Assembly (NCBI GenBank): GCA_026391525.1
Contig: JAPLEF010000054.1
Coordinates: 1 to 64,000, forward strand
DNA: 64,000 bases
Direction of reading: 5' to 3'
Source: Sphingobacteriales bacterium
GTDB taxonomy: Bacteria > Bacteroidota > Bacteroidia > Chitinophagales > Chitinophagaceae
A program made the position numbers and the translations under genes. Positions 45,540 through 53,248 of this stretch are shown here, piece by piece. Numbering within the stretch: the stretch's first letter is position 1; every line of letters begins with the position of its first letter. The notes beneath the pieces are model-generated. The model ran no database searches. It saw only the letters and a list, made by a program, of their open reading frames with translations, and was not told the DNA's origin.

Positions 45540-46457
45540 TTAAGGGTAAAGCGATTGTAACGCAGCATCTATACTGGGGTAATGAAAGGTAAATCCGGCT
45601 TCCTTGATTTTTTCTGCGCTAACGGTGCAGCTTTTCAGCACTTCAACACTTCTTTCACCCATCATCAGCTTAAGAACGAATTCAGGCACATGTGCTGAAA
45701 TGAAGAAGTTGCCTTTCATTTTTTTGGCGATACCAAGGGTTAGTTCAGCATTGCTTACCGGAGCGGGTGCAACAGCATTATAAGCGCCATTGATTTCTTT
45801 TTCGATGGCAAAGCAGTACATCCTGCAAAGGTCTTCCAGATGGATCCAGCTTACTTTTTGCTTACCATTTCCAAGGATAGCGGCAATGCCTAAACGAACC
45901 GGTTTTTCGAATTCTTTCAATGCGCCTCCCTCCCTTGTTAAAACGATGCCGGTGCGAAGGGCACAAGTGCGGATACCCATGGCTGAAAAAGGAATAAGAC
46001 TTTCTTCCCAAATCCTGCAGGTTTCCCCAAGGAAATCCTTAGCAGCAGGCGCTGATTCTGAAAATGAAATTCCGGTTGATTGATCAGGGCCGTACCATCC
46101 AATTGCAGATGCGCTGATCACTGCTTTCAGTTGATGTGAGTTGTTTTTGAGCTGATCGGCAATGATATCCATTCCTCTGGTTCTGCTATCGATAATTTCC
46201 TTTTTATAGCGGGCGGTCCATTTTTTTTCAACCACAGCAGCACCTGCCAGATGAATGATGTACTCCGTTTCATCCAATGCGGTTTTATCTATTTTTCCGA
46301 GTGTAAGATCCCAGATTGCATATTGTATTCCGGTAGCAGGGGCCTGAGTTGGGATTTTGCGGGTCAGAATGGTAACCTTATGCCCATGTGAGTGTAACAT
46401 TTTAGTTAACGCTTTTCCCACCAATCCGGTGCCACCGGTGATTAATATTTTTGCCAT
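45540..46457 (-). CDS. TIGR01777 family NAD(P)-dependent epimerase/SDR protein
   Basis: The 305-aa extended SDR-type protein has the nucleotide-binding loop ILITGGTGLVGKAL, the strand YIIHLAGAAV, SASAIGWYG, and the C-terminal DUF1731-like tail (MMGERSVEVLKSCTVSAEKIKEAGFTFHYPSIDAAL). These identify the TIGR01777 group (YfcH/SulA-like). Substrates are unknown. The start is set at ATG 46457; a 31-residue upstream extension lacks family similarity. Confidence 0.9.
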   Translation of the reverse strand: MAKILITGGTGLVGKALTKMLHSHGHKVTILTRKIPTQAPATGIQYAIWDLTLGKIDKTALDETEYIIHLAGAAVVEKKWTARYKKEIIDSRTRGMDIIADQLKNNSHQLKAVISASAIGWYGPDQSTGISFSESAPAAKDFLGETCRIWEESLIPFSAMGIRTCALRTGIVLTREGGALKEFEKPVRLGIAAILGNGKQKVSWIHLEDLCRMYCFAIEKEINGAYNAVAPAPVSNAELTLGIAKKMKGNFFISAHVPEFVLKLMMGERSVEVLKSCTVSAEKIKEAGFTFHYPSIDAALQSLYP

Positions 46458-46538
46458 GGTTATTTTTGTATTCAACAATGCCATTACAAAATTGTTGTGC
46501 TGCCGATAATAATGTAATTTTAATACAAAGATCGTTGC

Positions 46539-48053
46539 ATGAAACATCATTACCTCAACTGTTTATTTTTTTTCCTTACTGTGCACTACGCAGTGGCACA
46601 AAAAATGACTTTTTCTGAAATTAACCGCCGTGACAATCAGGATATGTATTTTGAAATCTTAGGAAAGTTCGGCACAGATATATTGGTATATAAATCGATT
46701 AGCCGTGAACACGAATTATCGCGCTATGATGCTGAAATGAAACAGGTATCCACTGTAAAACTAGATTATCTTCCTGAAAGGATATTCAATATCGACTTTA
46801 TCAACTATCCTACTTATTGTTATCTCATCTATCAGCATCAACGCAATGGCATTGTGTATTGTAATGCGGTGAAAGTAGATCAGGAAGGTAAGGCAGTTGG
46901 AGCCGTCCGTTTGCTGGATACAACACGTATCGGTTTTTTTGCCGACAATAAAATATACACAACTACTTTTAGTGAGGACAAGAAAAAATTGCTCATCTAC
47001 AAGAAACACGTAAAGAATGACAACCTTACTATCGTTACCAAATTATTTGATGCAGATCTGAACCAGATTGACAGCACTCATCAATTTCTGCAGTTTGATG
47101 ACCGTAAGGAAGTGTACAGTGATATTTATGTAGACAATGAAGGAACAGTGGTATATGCGAAAGAGAAAAAGAAAACATCCAACGATAACACCAGTGATCT
47201 GGAACTTTGGTTGCATCAACCCGGAGCGATGGAGTTTGAACATACCCAGGTTTCACTTCAGAAAAAATATATTGAAGAGGCTTCTATCAAGATAGACAAC
47301 CTGAACCGGCAATACATTGTAAATTCCTTTTATTATAGCAGCCGTAGGGGTAGTATAGAAGGGCTTTTCACCACGATTGTAAAAAAAGAATCGCTTCAGT
47401 TACCACGGGCGGCTTTCAATCCTTTTTCCGATTCGCTTCGCTCAACCATCAATTCTTCCGATCAATACAAATTTGTTTTTGATAACCTGACTACCAGAAA
47501 TATAGTGGTGAAGAAAACCGGTGGATTCTTCATTGCAGCAGAAGATTTCTATTCTGAAACACGATCATTCAATAATGCATGGAACAGGAATTATTACAAT
47601 AACTTTCCGAATACTACTATGAATGACTTTTATCTTTACAATCCTTACTTTTACGGATATAGGCCGTGGAGCAGCTTTAACGGCGATCAGAGTACCCGGT
47701 ATTATTACGACGATATTGTCATCCTCAGCATAGATAGTTCTTTAAAACTGGTTTGGAATAATATCATCCATAAGAAACAATATGATGTAGACAATGATAA
47801 TTTTCTTTCTTATTCAATAATTAATGCAGGCGGCGAAGTACATTTTTTATTCATCGAAAAGGACCGGCAAAAGCATATTCTCAGTAACCAGGGTATATTA
47901 CCCGGAGGGGAAATCAACCGATATCCAACTTTACGAAGCACTGAAAATGGAATAGAGTTCATGCCTCGTTTGGGAAAACAGGTTGGCGCAAGGGTCATGA
48001 TTATGCCATTTATTCAACGGGGTAAGATAGGCTTTGCAAGGATTGATTTTTAA
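46539..48053 (+). CDS. Exported protein of unknown function
   Basis: The 504-aa protein has a signal peptide (cleavage likely after YAVAQ) and no TM segments. It is rich in aromatic and Asn residues, with a Tyr/Asn/Phe-rich stretch at about 347-382 (NAWNRNYYNNFPN). Repeated beta-strand-like segments suggest a beta-propeller, but I recognise no domain. The absence of a lipobox or C-terminal sorting signal points to a periplasmic protein. It is divergent from the epimerase gene. The next membrane protein follows after 85 bp. Confidence 0.6.
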   Translation: MKHHYLNCLFFFLTVHYAVAQKMTFSEINRRDNQDMYFEILGKFGTDILVYKSISREHELSRYDAEMKQVSTVKLDYLPERIFNIDFINYPTYCYLIYQHQRNGIVYCNAVKVDQEGKAVGAVRLLDTTRIGFFADNKIYTTTFSEDKKKLLIYKKHVKNDNLTIVTKLFDADLNQIDSTHQFLQFDDRKEVYSDIYVDNEGTVVYAKEKKKTSNDNTSDLELWLHQPGAMEFEHTQVSLQKKYIEEASIKIDNLNRQYIVNSFYYSSRRGSIEGLFTTIVKKESLQLPRAAFNPFSDSLRSTINSSDQYKFVFDNLTTRNIVVKKTGGFFIAAEDFYSETRSFNNAWNRNYYNNFPNTTMNDFYLYNPYFYGYRPWSSFNGDQSTRYYYDDIVILSIDSSLKLVWNNIIHKKQYDVDNDNFLSYSIINAGGEVHFLFIEKDRQKHILSNQGILPGGEINRYPTLRSTENGIEFMPRLGKQVGARVMIMPFIQRGKIGFARIDF

Positions 48054-48138
48054 TATGCTTCGGATCTCGTTTTTTCCTGCTGAGTAAACTATGTATTTTG
48101 TATTCTTAATCCATTATTTTCGACTTTAAAATTTTCAA

Positions 48139-49140
48139 GTGACCGGCACCTTTAAAGCCAATATTCCTTATAATCAGTTTTTGTTGCTGCTTTATGGTTT
48201 TTTATTGAAGCTGCCCATGTTTATCAGTCCGGCTGTACCCTCAGCGTCTAAATCTGATGCGTTTTTATATAAGGAATTGCTCGCTTTGTTATTACCGTTA
48301 GGAAAAGGATTCCCTTTTATCTACAGTATCATTGCTTTTTTTCTCTTATATTCTCAAGCGTTAAGTTTGAATAGAATGGTGAATCAACAACGGCTTTTGC
48401 CTAAGCCCAATTATCTCACCGGCATGTTTTATCTGTTGATCACTTCTATATTTCCTGGATGGTATGGTTTGCATGCAGCATTGATAGCAGCAACATTATT
48501 GATTTGGATACTTTCTAAACTATGTACTATTGGGAATGACCCTAAAATAAAATTCACTTTGTTCAACATTGGTATGGTTGCTGGAATCTGCACCTTTTTC
48601 TATTTTCCTGCCATTATTTATGTATTGCTTATTCTTGCCGCTTTGGCTATTACCCGAACCTTTAAACTCCCTGAATGGCTGATGGTTTTTCTGGGTATTG
48701 CTACTCCCTATTATTTCTTATGGGCCTGGTTGTTTCTCACCGGAAGGCCTTCGAATTTATTGGCTCCCACATTTGCCATGAGTAAAGTAGTCGTGCCAAC
48801 CAGCATATGGTCTTGGGTAGCCATTTCGCTATTACTCGTGCTTTTAGCAGTAGGCATAGTGTTTATCCAAAAAAGTATGCGGAGGTTACTGGTGCAAAGC
48901 CGGAAAAACTGGACGGTTATCTATCTTTTTCTATTACTTGCTATGATCATCCCATTCCTTAACAAACAACCCGCACTCTATTATTGGATGCTCTCATCCA
49001 TACCATTATCCGCCATAGCTGCAGCGGCATTTTTTTTTCCGGAGCGGAAGTGGTTCAGTTTCGTGGTGCATTGGGGGTTGGTTGCAATGATTGTTGTTCT
49101 TGGCGGAATATATGTGATGAATTCAGGAAAGCTGTCGTAA
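48139..49140 (+). CDS. Polytopic membrane protein, DUF6427-like
   Basis: The 333-aa integral membrane protein has about nine to ten hydrophobic helices. Phrases such as NYLTGMFYLLITSIFPGWYGL and the FNIGMVAGICTFFYFPAIIYVLL stretch resemble DUF6427, a Bacteroidota family of unknown function often near nucleotide metabolism genes. Here purQ follows after 33 bp. The start is GTG 48139 (MTGTFKANIPYNQF); no earlier ATG is in frame near it. Confidence 0.6.
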   Translation: MTGTFKANIPYNQFLLLLYGFLLKLPMFISPAVPSASKSDAFLYKELLALLLPLGKGFPFIYSIIAFFLLYSQALSLNRMVNQQRLLPKPNYLTGMFYLLITSIFPGWYGLHAALIAATLLIWILSKLCTIGNDPKIKFTLFNIGMVAGICTFFYFPAIIYVLLILAALAITRTFKLPEWLMVFLGIATPYYFLWAWLFLTGRPSNLLAPTFAMSKVVVPTSIWSWVAISLLLVLLAVGIVFIQKSMRRLLVQSRKNWTVIYLFLLLAMIIPFLNKQPALYYWMLSSIPLSAIAAAAFFFPERKWFSFVVHWGLVAMIVVLGGIYVMNSGKLS

Positions 49141-49173
49141 TTTTACAACTTTCAGAAGCAAAACTTTTATATA

Positions 49174-49845
49174 ATGAAATTTGGTGTGGTGGTTTTTCCT
49201 GGTTCAAATTGCGACAGGGATATGATTGAAACCCTCAGTTCAGATCTCAACCAGGAAGTTCGGGTGCTTTGGCATAAAGACCGCGACCTCAGTGATTTCA
49301 AGAGCAATGATTGCATCTTGTTGCCCGGTGGGTTTAGTTATGGTGATTACCTGCGTTGTGGTGCTATTGCCCGGTTTAGTCCGATGATGCAATCGGTAAT
49401 CGATTTTGCATCAGCTGGCGGTAAAGTGCTTGGGGTTTGTAACGGTTTCCAGATTCTTTGTGAAAGCGGGCTCCTGCCCGGCGTATTATTGCGCAATGCA
49501 AAGCAACAGTTTGTTTGTAAGAATGTATATGTAAAGAATGAGCGGCAGCCAGATGGCCAGGTGCTCAAAATTCCAATTGCGCACGGTGAAGGCAGGTATT
49601 TCGCCTCTGCTGAAACTTTGGAAATACTCTATGCAAACAATCAGGTTATTTATCGTTATTGTAATGAATTGGGTGACATAGATGAGCAAAGCAATCCTAA
49701 CGGGGCAATCGATCATATTGCCGGTATCTGTAATGCTGCCGGAAATGTTTTTGGAATGATGCCACATCCGGAGAGAGCTTGCAGCAATGCTTTGGCAAAT
49801 CAAGACGGACGGAGGGTTTTTGCCTCTTTGTTAGCTATCGGTTAG
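49174..49845 (+). CDS. purQ: Phosphoribosylformylglycinamidine synthase subunit PurQ
   Basis: PurQ is the glutaminase subunit that feeds ammonia to PurL in step four of de novo purine synthesis. The 223-aa class I amidotransferase has the PGG oxyanion strand (LLPGGFSYGDYLRCGAIARF), nucleophile Cys in GVCNGFQILCE, and the His/Glu pair in PHPERA. It begins VVFPGSNCDRD as in small PurQ. This implies the separate-subunit PurLQS system instead of a single large PurL. purL and purS are not in the window. Confidence 0.95.
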   Translation: MKFGVVVFPGSNCDRDMIETLSSDLNQEVRVLWHKDRDLSDFKSNDCILLPGGFSYGDYLRCGAIARFSPMMQSVIDFASAGGKVLGVCNGFQILCESGLLPGVLLRNAKQQFVCKNVYVKNERQPDGQVLKIPIAHGEGRYFASAETLEILYANNQVIYRYCNELGDIDEQSNPNGAIDHIAGICNAAGNVFGMMPHPERACSNALANQDGRRVFASLLAIG

Positions 49846-49888
49846 TCAGAATTAACAGTTCTAAAGCAATACGCGGCAACTTAAAAAG

Positions 49889-49896
49889 TAAATTTG
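49889..49896 (+). promoter_or_regulatory. -7 box upstream of the DsbD-domain gene
   Basis: TAAATTTG matches TAnnTTTG exactly and lies 27 bp before the start codon at 49923. Confidence 0.5.
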
Positions 49897-49922
49897 CCGT
49901 ATTATATCATAATCACATTTAC

Positions 49923-50381
49923 ATGAAACATCTTATTGCTCTGATCCTATTATTTGGAAGTTGCATGAGTTTAGCATCAGCACAAATTGCAAACCCGGTT
50001 AAGTGGAGTTATGAAGCTAAAAAAACAGGAGATAAAAAGTACGACATCATTGTAACAGCATTGTTAGATCCCGAATGGCATATCTACGCACAAGATGCTG
50101 GTGAAGGTCCGGAACCTACTTCCTTTGTATTTACAGCAAATCCACTGCTTACTTTAGATGGAAAGGTTAAAGAAGTAGGAAAGCTGGAAAAGAGTTATGA
50201 CCCCAATTTCAAATCCACGCTGAAATTTTACAGTAACAGGGTTTCTTTTGTCCAAAAAGTAAAAGTTAAATCAAGCGCATCAACTGTTTTCAAAGGCACG
50301 ATTACTTACATGGTTTGTAATAATAAAAAATGCTTGCCTCCAAAAGATTTGCCGTTTTCCGTTAAATTAGAAAATAAATAA
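49923..50381 (+). CDS. Stand-alone DsbD N-terminal (alpha) domain protein
   Basis: The 152-aa periplasmic protein has a signal peptide (MKHLIALILLFGSCMSLASA) followed by an immunoglobulin-like DsbD-alpha domain. It keeps DPEWHIYAQDAGEGPEPTSF and ends with the redox pair in YMVCNNKKCLPPKDLPF (CX4C). In DsbD this domain receives electrons from the membrane domain and passes them to periplasmic oxidised proteins. Here it is an independent protein with its own -7 box and terminator, directly upstream of a dsbD locus. It likely serves as an extra or replacement electron shuttle for that membrane protein. The ATG at 49923 starts the signal peptide. Confidence 0.85.
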   Translation: MKHLIALILLFGSCMSLASAQIANPVKWSYEAKKTGDKKYDIIVTALLDPEWHIYAQDAGEGPEPTSFVFTANPLLTLDGKVKEVGKLEKSYDPNFKSTLKFYSNRVSFVQKVKVKSSASTVFKGTITYMVCNNKKCLPPKDLPFSVKLENK

Positions 50382-50397
50382 TCCTACTTTCTTTATC

Positions 50398-50421
50398 ATC
50401 CCGAACATTTCGGGATTTTTT
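50398..50421 (+). terminator. Intrinsic terminator after the stand-alone DsbD-alpha gene
   Basis: ATCCCGA and TCGGGAT form a 7-bp stem with a 5-nt loop, followed by a T run. It lies 17 bp after the stop, before the next dsbD segment. Confidence 0.85.
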
Positions 50422-50432
50422 ATGCTGAACAA

Positions 50433-50822
50433 ATGAAAAATAAGGTTACACTTTTTCTCTTTCTTCTCTTTTGCAGTTTCAGTTTCTTTTCATTTGCTCA
50501 GGATAGTTTACTGGTGAAATGGGAAACTTCCATCGATCATCAAACGGAAAAGCAAATCCATCTTCTATTAAAAGGTACACTCAAAGAAGGCTGGCATGTT
50601 TATAGGGCTGATTCCAGCGAAGGTTTAACCGGTATCACGATACAGTCAACCGACGCTTCGGTGCAACCAGGAATCCCTGAGATAAAGTCCGATTTCCAAT
50701 CTTTACCCGATATGGTATTTGAAGGCAAGCCAAAAGCTGTTGCTAAAGGAACTATTACCATTAATCAGGTGCTTAATATTAACGGGCCTTTACCTGCTAT
50801 GGTTAAATTGAAGATTGTTTAG
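50433..50822 (+). CDS. N-terminal part of split dsbD (alpha domain)
   Basis: The 129-aa product has a signal peptide (MKNKVTLFLFLLFCSFSFFSFA) and a DsbD-alpha-like domain (TLKEGWHVYRADSSEGLTG). It stops at TAG 50820, before the place where the C-terminal redox motif and the membrane domain should follow. In the -1 frame, open from 50807, the text continues IEDCLDASKQVTREVLVPS straight into the membrane-domain ORF. I infer that this and the ORF at 50852 were one DsbD gene broken by an indel between 50804 and 50822. The alpha domain here has only one Cys in the expected region, unlike the CX4C of the upstream stand-alone protein. Confidence 0.7.
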   Translation: MKNKVTLFLFLLFCSFSFFSFAQDSLLVKWETSIDHQTEKQIHLLLKGTLKEGWHVYRADSSEGLTGITIQSTDASVQPGIPEIKSDFQSLPDMVFEGKPKAVAKGTITINQVLNINGPLPAMVKLKIV

Positions 50823-50851
50823 ATGCTTCAAAGCAAGTAACCAGAGAGGTT

Positions 50852-52327
50852 TTGGTGCCATCTATTGATATCAAACATCCTATAAGCAATTGCGGGGAAG
50901 ATAATCAGGCAGTTACCAATACGAAATCTAAAGGATTAGGGGCTTTGTTTTTTATCGGATTTCTTGGAGGTTTAGTAGCCTTGCTAACTCCCTGTGTATT
51001 TCCTATGATCCCTTTAACGGTTTCTTTTTTCACTAAAAAAGCTACTTCCCGCAAAGCAGGCATCAGGAATGCATTTATGTATGGGTCCTTTATTTTTATC
51101 ATTTACATATTGCTCAGTTTACCTTTTCATTTTCTGGATGGTATCAACCCCGAGATCCTCAACAATATCTCCACCAATGTATACCTGAATGTGTTCTTTT
51201 TTGCCATATTCATATTCTTTGCTTTTTCTTTTTTCGGTTTTTACGAAATCAGTTTGCCGGCTTCTTTTTCCAGTGGTGCCGACCGCAAGGCTGGATCCGG
51301 TAATCTGGCGGGTATTTTCTTCATGGCACTGACGCTTGCATTGGTTTCTTTTTCATGCACTGGTCCGATACTGGGTTCGCTTCTTGCAGGATCATTAACT
51401 TCCGATGGCGGGGCTATGCAGCTTACCGCAGGCATGGCAGGTTTCGGACTTGCATTAGCATTACCCTTTGCTCTTTTCGCTTTATTTCCGGGTTGGCTTC
51501 AATCTTTGCCAAAATCGGGGGGATGGCTTACTACGGTTAAGATTGTGCTTGGTTTTGCCGAATTGGCACTCGCACTTAAATTCTTATCCAATGCCGATTT
51601 AGTGAAACATTGGGGATTGCTGAAAAGAGAAGTTTTTATTGGATTGTGGATTATCATAGGAACAGGATTGACTTTATACCTTTTTGGAAAATTAAAATTC
51701 CCGCACGATTCACCTCCTAAGAAATTAGTTAAAGGTAGAATTTTGGCAGGGTTGATTACCGGTTTGTTCACCCTTTATCTTATTCCGGGTGTAACCAATA
51801 CACCATGGGCCAATCTTAAACTGATCAGTGGTTTTCCTCCACCGCTCTATTATAGCATCTACCAGAAAAAATCGGATTGTGTGCTGGGGCTCAATTGCAG
51901 TAAAGACTTCACTGAAGGGATGAAGATGGCAAAGGCGGCCGGAAAACCTGTGCTGCTCGATTTTACAGGATATGCTTGTGTAAACTGCCGCCGTATGGAA
52001 GAAAATGTATGGAGCGATCCGGAAGTTTACCGGTTGATGAAAGATGAGTTTATTGTGATTTCACTTTATGTGGATGATAAGAAAAATCTACCTCCTGCTG
52101 AACAGTTCACTTATACTACAAAAGAAGGCGATGCAAAACAAATAGAAACAGTTGGCGATTTATGGTCAACTTTTGAAACGGAAAATTTTGCGAATAATGC
52201 ACAGCCGCTTTATGCTATTCTGAACAACGAAAAACAATTGCTTTCTTTTCCTGTTGGCTATACTCCGGATAAAAAGGAATACCTGCAATGGTTGAAATGC
52301 AGTTTGGAGGCGTTTAAAAAGAAATAG
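50852..52327 (+). CDS. dsbD: Membrane and thioredoxin part of protein-disulfide reductase DsbD
   Basis: The 491-aa product has eight predicted TM helices with the redox-active Cys residues in LLTPCVFPMIPLTV and SFSCTGPILGS. A C-terminal thioredoxin-like gamma domain (about residues 345-491) carries CVNC in DFTGYACVNCRRME. DsbD carries electrons from cytosolic thioredoxin across the membrane. The ORF can only start at TTG 50852 or GTG 50855, neither well placed. Continuity with the upstream ORF in the shifted frame suggests a frameshifted single gene. As it stands the transport and thioredoxin modules are intact, so the protein might work with the separate alpha-domain protein at 49923. Confidence 0.85.
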   Translation: MVPSIDIKHPISNCGEDNQAVTNTKSKGLGALFFIGFLGGLVALLTPCVFPMIPLTVSFFTKKATSRKAGIRNAFMYGSFIFIIYILLSLPFHFLDGINPEILNNISTNVYLNVFFFAIFIFFAFSFFGFYEISLPASFSSGADRKAGSGNLAGIFFMALTLALVSFSCTGPILGSLLAGSLTSDGGAMQLTAGMAGFGLALALPFALFALFPGWLQSLPKSGGWLTTVKIVLGFAELALALKFLSNADLVKHWGLLKREVFIGLWIIIGTGLTLYLFGKLKFPHDSPPKKLVKGRILAGLITGLFTLYLIPGVTNTPWANLKLISGFPPPLYYSIYQKKSDCVLGLNCSKDFTEGMKMAKAAGKPVLLDFTGYACVNCRRMEENVWSDPEVYRLMKDEFIVISLYVDDKKNLPPAEQFTYTTKEGDAKQIETVGDLWSTFETENFANNAQPLYAILNNEKQLLSFPVGYTPDKKEYLQWLKCSLEAFKKK

Positions 52328-52352
52328 CCATTCCCCTTTTCAGGAGAATGGC
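52327..52352. terminator. Hairpin between convergent dsbD and sigma factor genes
   Basis: GCCATTC (52327-52333) pairs with GAATGGC (52346-52352) and inner CC/GG pairs extend the stem. On the minus strand it is followed by a T-rich stretch, so it may serve the leftward sigma gene and partly the rightward dsbD. Confidence 0.45.
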
Positions 52353-52378
52353 CAGAAGAGTAAGGGGGTTACAAAAGT

Positions 52379-52960
52379 TTAAAGCGCAATCTGCTTCTCG
52401 GTCATCATCTTGCGAAGGTTGATTAAACCATAACGCATCCTACCCAGAGCGGTGTTGATACTGCATTGAGTGAGGGTAGAGATTTCTTTGAAACTTAAAT
52501 CAGCATAGTGGCGCAGGATGATCACTTCACGCTGGTCTTCAGGCAGCATGTCGATCATTTTACGAACACGGTCGTGGCTTTGATCGGCCATCATCCGTTG
52601 ATCGGCACCGGCTTCAGAAAAATTGAGTACTTCAAAAATGTCGCGGTCATCACTGGTTTTGATGCTTGGTCCGCGTTTCACTTTACGGAAATGATCTACA
52701 CAAAGATTGTGTGCAATGCGCATGGCCCATGGAAGGAATTTGCCTTCGTCGGTGTAACGACCTGCTTTAAGAGTGTCGATAATCCGGATAAACACATCCT
52801 GGAAGATATCTTCGGCGAGATACTTGTCTTTCACCAAAAGATAAATGGAAGTGTAGATTTTTTCTTTGTAACGGATTACTAAAGTGGCTAGGGCATTTGC
52901 ATCTCCATCCATGTAAGCACGAACGAGTTGCTGGTCGGTGAGGTTTTGTAAGGATTTCAT
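52379..52960 (-). CDS. ECF-type RNA polymerase sigma factor
   Basis: The 193-aa sigma-70 family protein has region 2 (QQLVRAYMDGDANALATLVIRYKEKIY ... AEDIFQDVFIRIIDTL) and region 4 (DMLPEDQREVIILRHYADLSFKEISTLTQCSINTALGRMRYGL), with no regions 1 or 3. No anti-sigma factor gene is adjacent, so its control is unknown. The ATG at 52960 (MKSLQNLTDQQL) matches the usual start. The frame stays open further upstream but that part lies beyond the predicted promoter. The predicted leader is about 170 nt long and contains a long-range 9-bp pairing. Confidence 0.93.
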   Translation of the reverse strand: MKSLQNLTDQQLVRAYMDGDANALATLVIRYKEKIYTSIYLLVKDKYLAEDIFQDVFIRIIDTLKAGRYTDEGKFLPWAMRIAHNLCVDHFRKVKRGPSIKTSDDRDIFEVLNFSEAGADQRMMADQSHDRVRKMIDMLPEDQREVIILRHYADLSFKEISTLTQCSINTALGRMRYGLINLRKMMTEKQIAL

Positions 52961-52997
52961 AAAGCTTCTACAGTTTAAATGGTTTGGATTTTTAATG

Positions 52998-53069
52998 ATC
53001 CAATAAGAGGAGAAAAATTGCGTAGAAGACTCTTTGTTAGGCAACGACGGCTTTTCACTTTTATTGGAT
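52998..53069 (-). other. Long-range inverted repeat in the sigma factor mRNA leader
   Basis: ATCCAATAA (52998-53006) and TTATTGGAT (53061-53069) are perfectly complementary over 9 bp across a 54-nt gap. They enclose most of the leader between the predicted transcription start (about 53131) and the sigma start codon (52960). Confidence 0.45.
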
Positions 53070-53111
53070 ACTGGACTGTGAAAATAAAGCGAAATGATAA
53101 ACCGCCAAATC

Positions 53112-53145
53112 TTTTGGAAACTTTTTTTCTGATTTTCCAAAACTA
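53112..53145 (-). promoter_or_regulatory. Sigma factor gene promoter with overlapping inverted repeat
   Basis: TAGTTTTG on the minus strand (53138-53145) matches TAnnTTTG exactly. TTTTGGAAA (53112-53120) and TTTCCAAAA (53134-53142) form a 9-bp inverted repeat that overlaps the -7 box and the predicted start site. Confidence 0.5.
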
Positions 53146-53174
53146 AAGTACTTGTTCTCGAAATCATTCGTAGA

Positions 53175-53184
53175 ACTACGTAGT
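53175..53184. promoter_or_regulatory. Palindrome upstream of uvrA
   Basis: ACTACGTAGT is a perfect 10-bp palindrome. It overlaps a second inverted repeat, CGTAG-AA-CTACG (53169-53180). It lies 65 bp before the uvrA start and about 30 bp above the sigma promoter, so either gene could be the target. No regulator can be assigned. Confidence 0.35.
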
Positions 53185-53248
53185 ATATTTATGAAGAATT
53201 TTGAAAATCATAGTAATAACAACATATTCAGCTAATTTGCTGCTCATT

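Noticed and set aside
50433-50822. Programmed -1 frameshift at the dsbD junction
   Set aside because: No slippery heptamer of the X XXY YYZ form and no clear downstream structure is seen in the 18-bp overlap window, so an indel is more likely.
53201-53248. An upstream TTG start extending UvrA by 16 residues
   Set aside because: The extension has no similarity to UvrA. The ATG at 53249 gives the normal N-terminus shortly before the first ABC domain.
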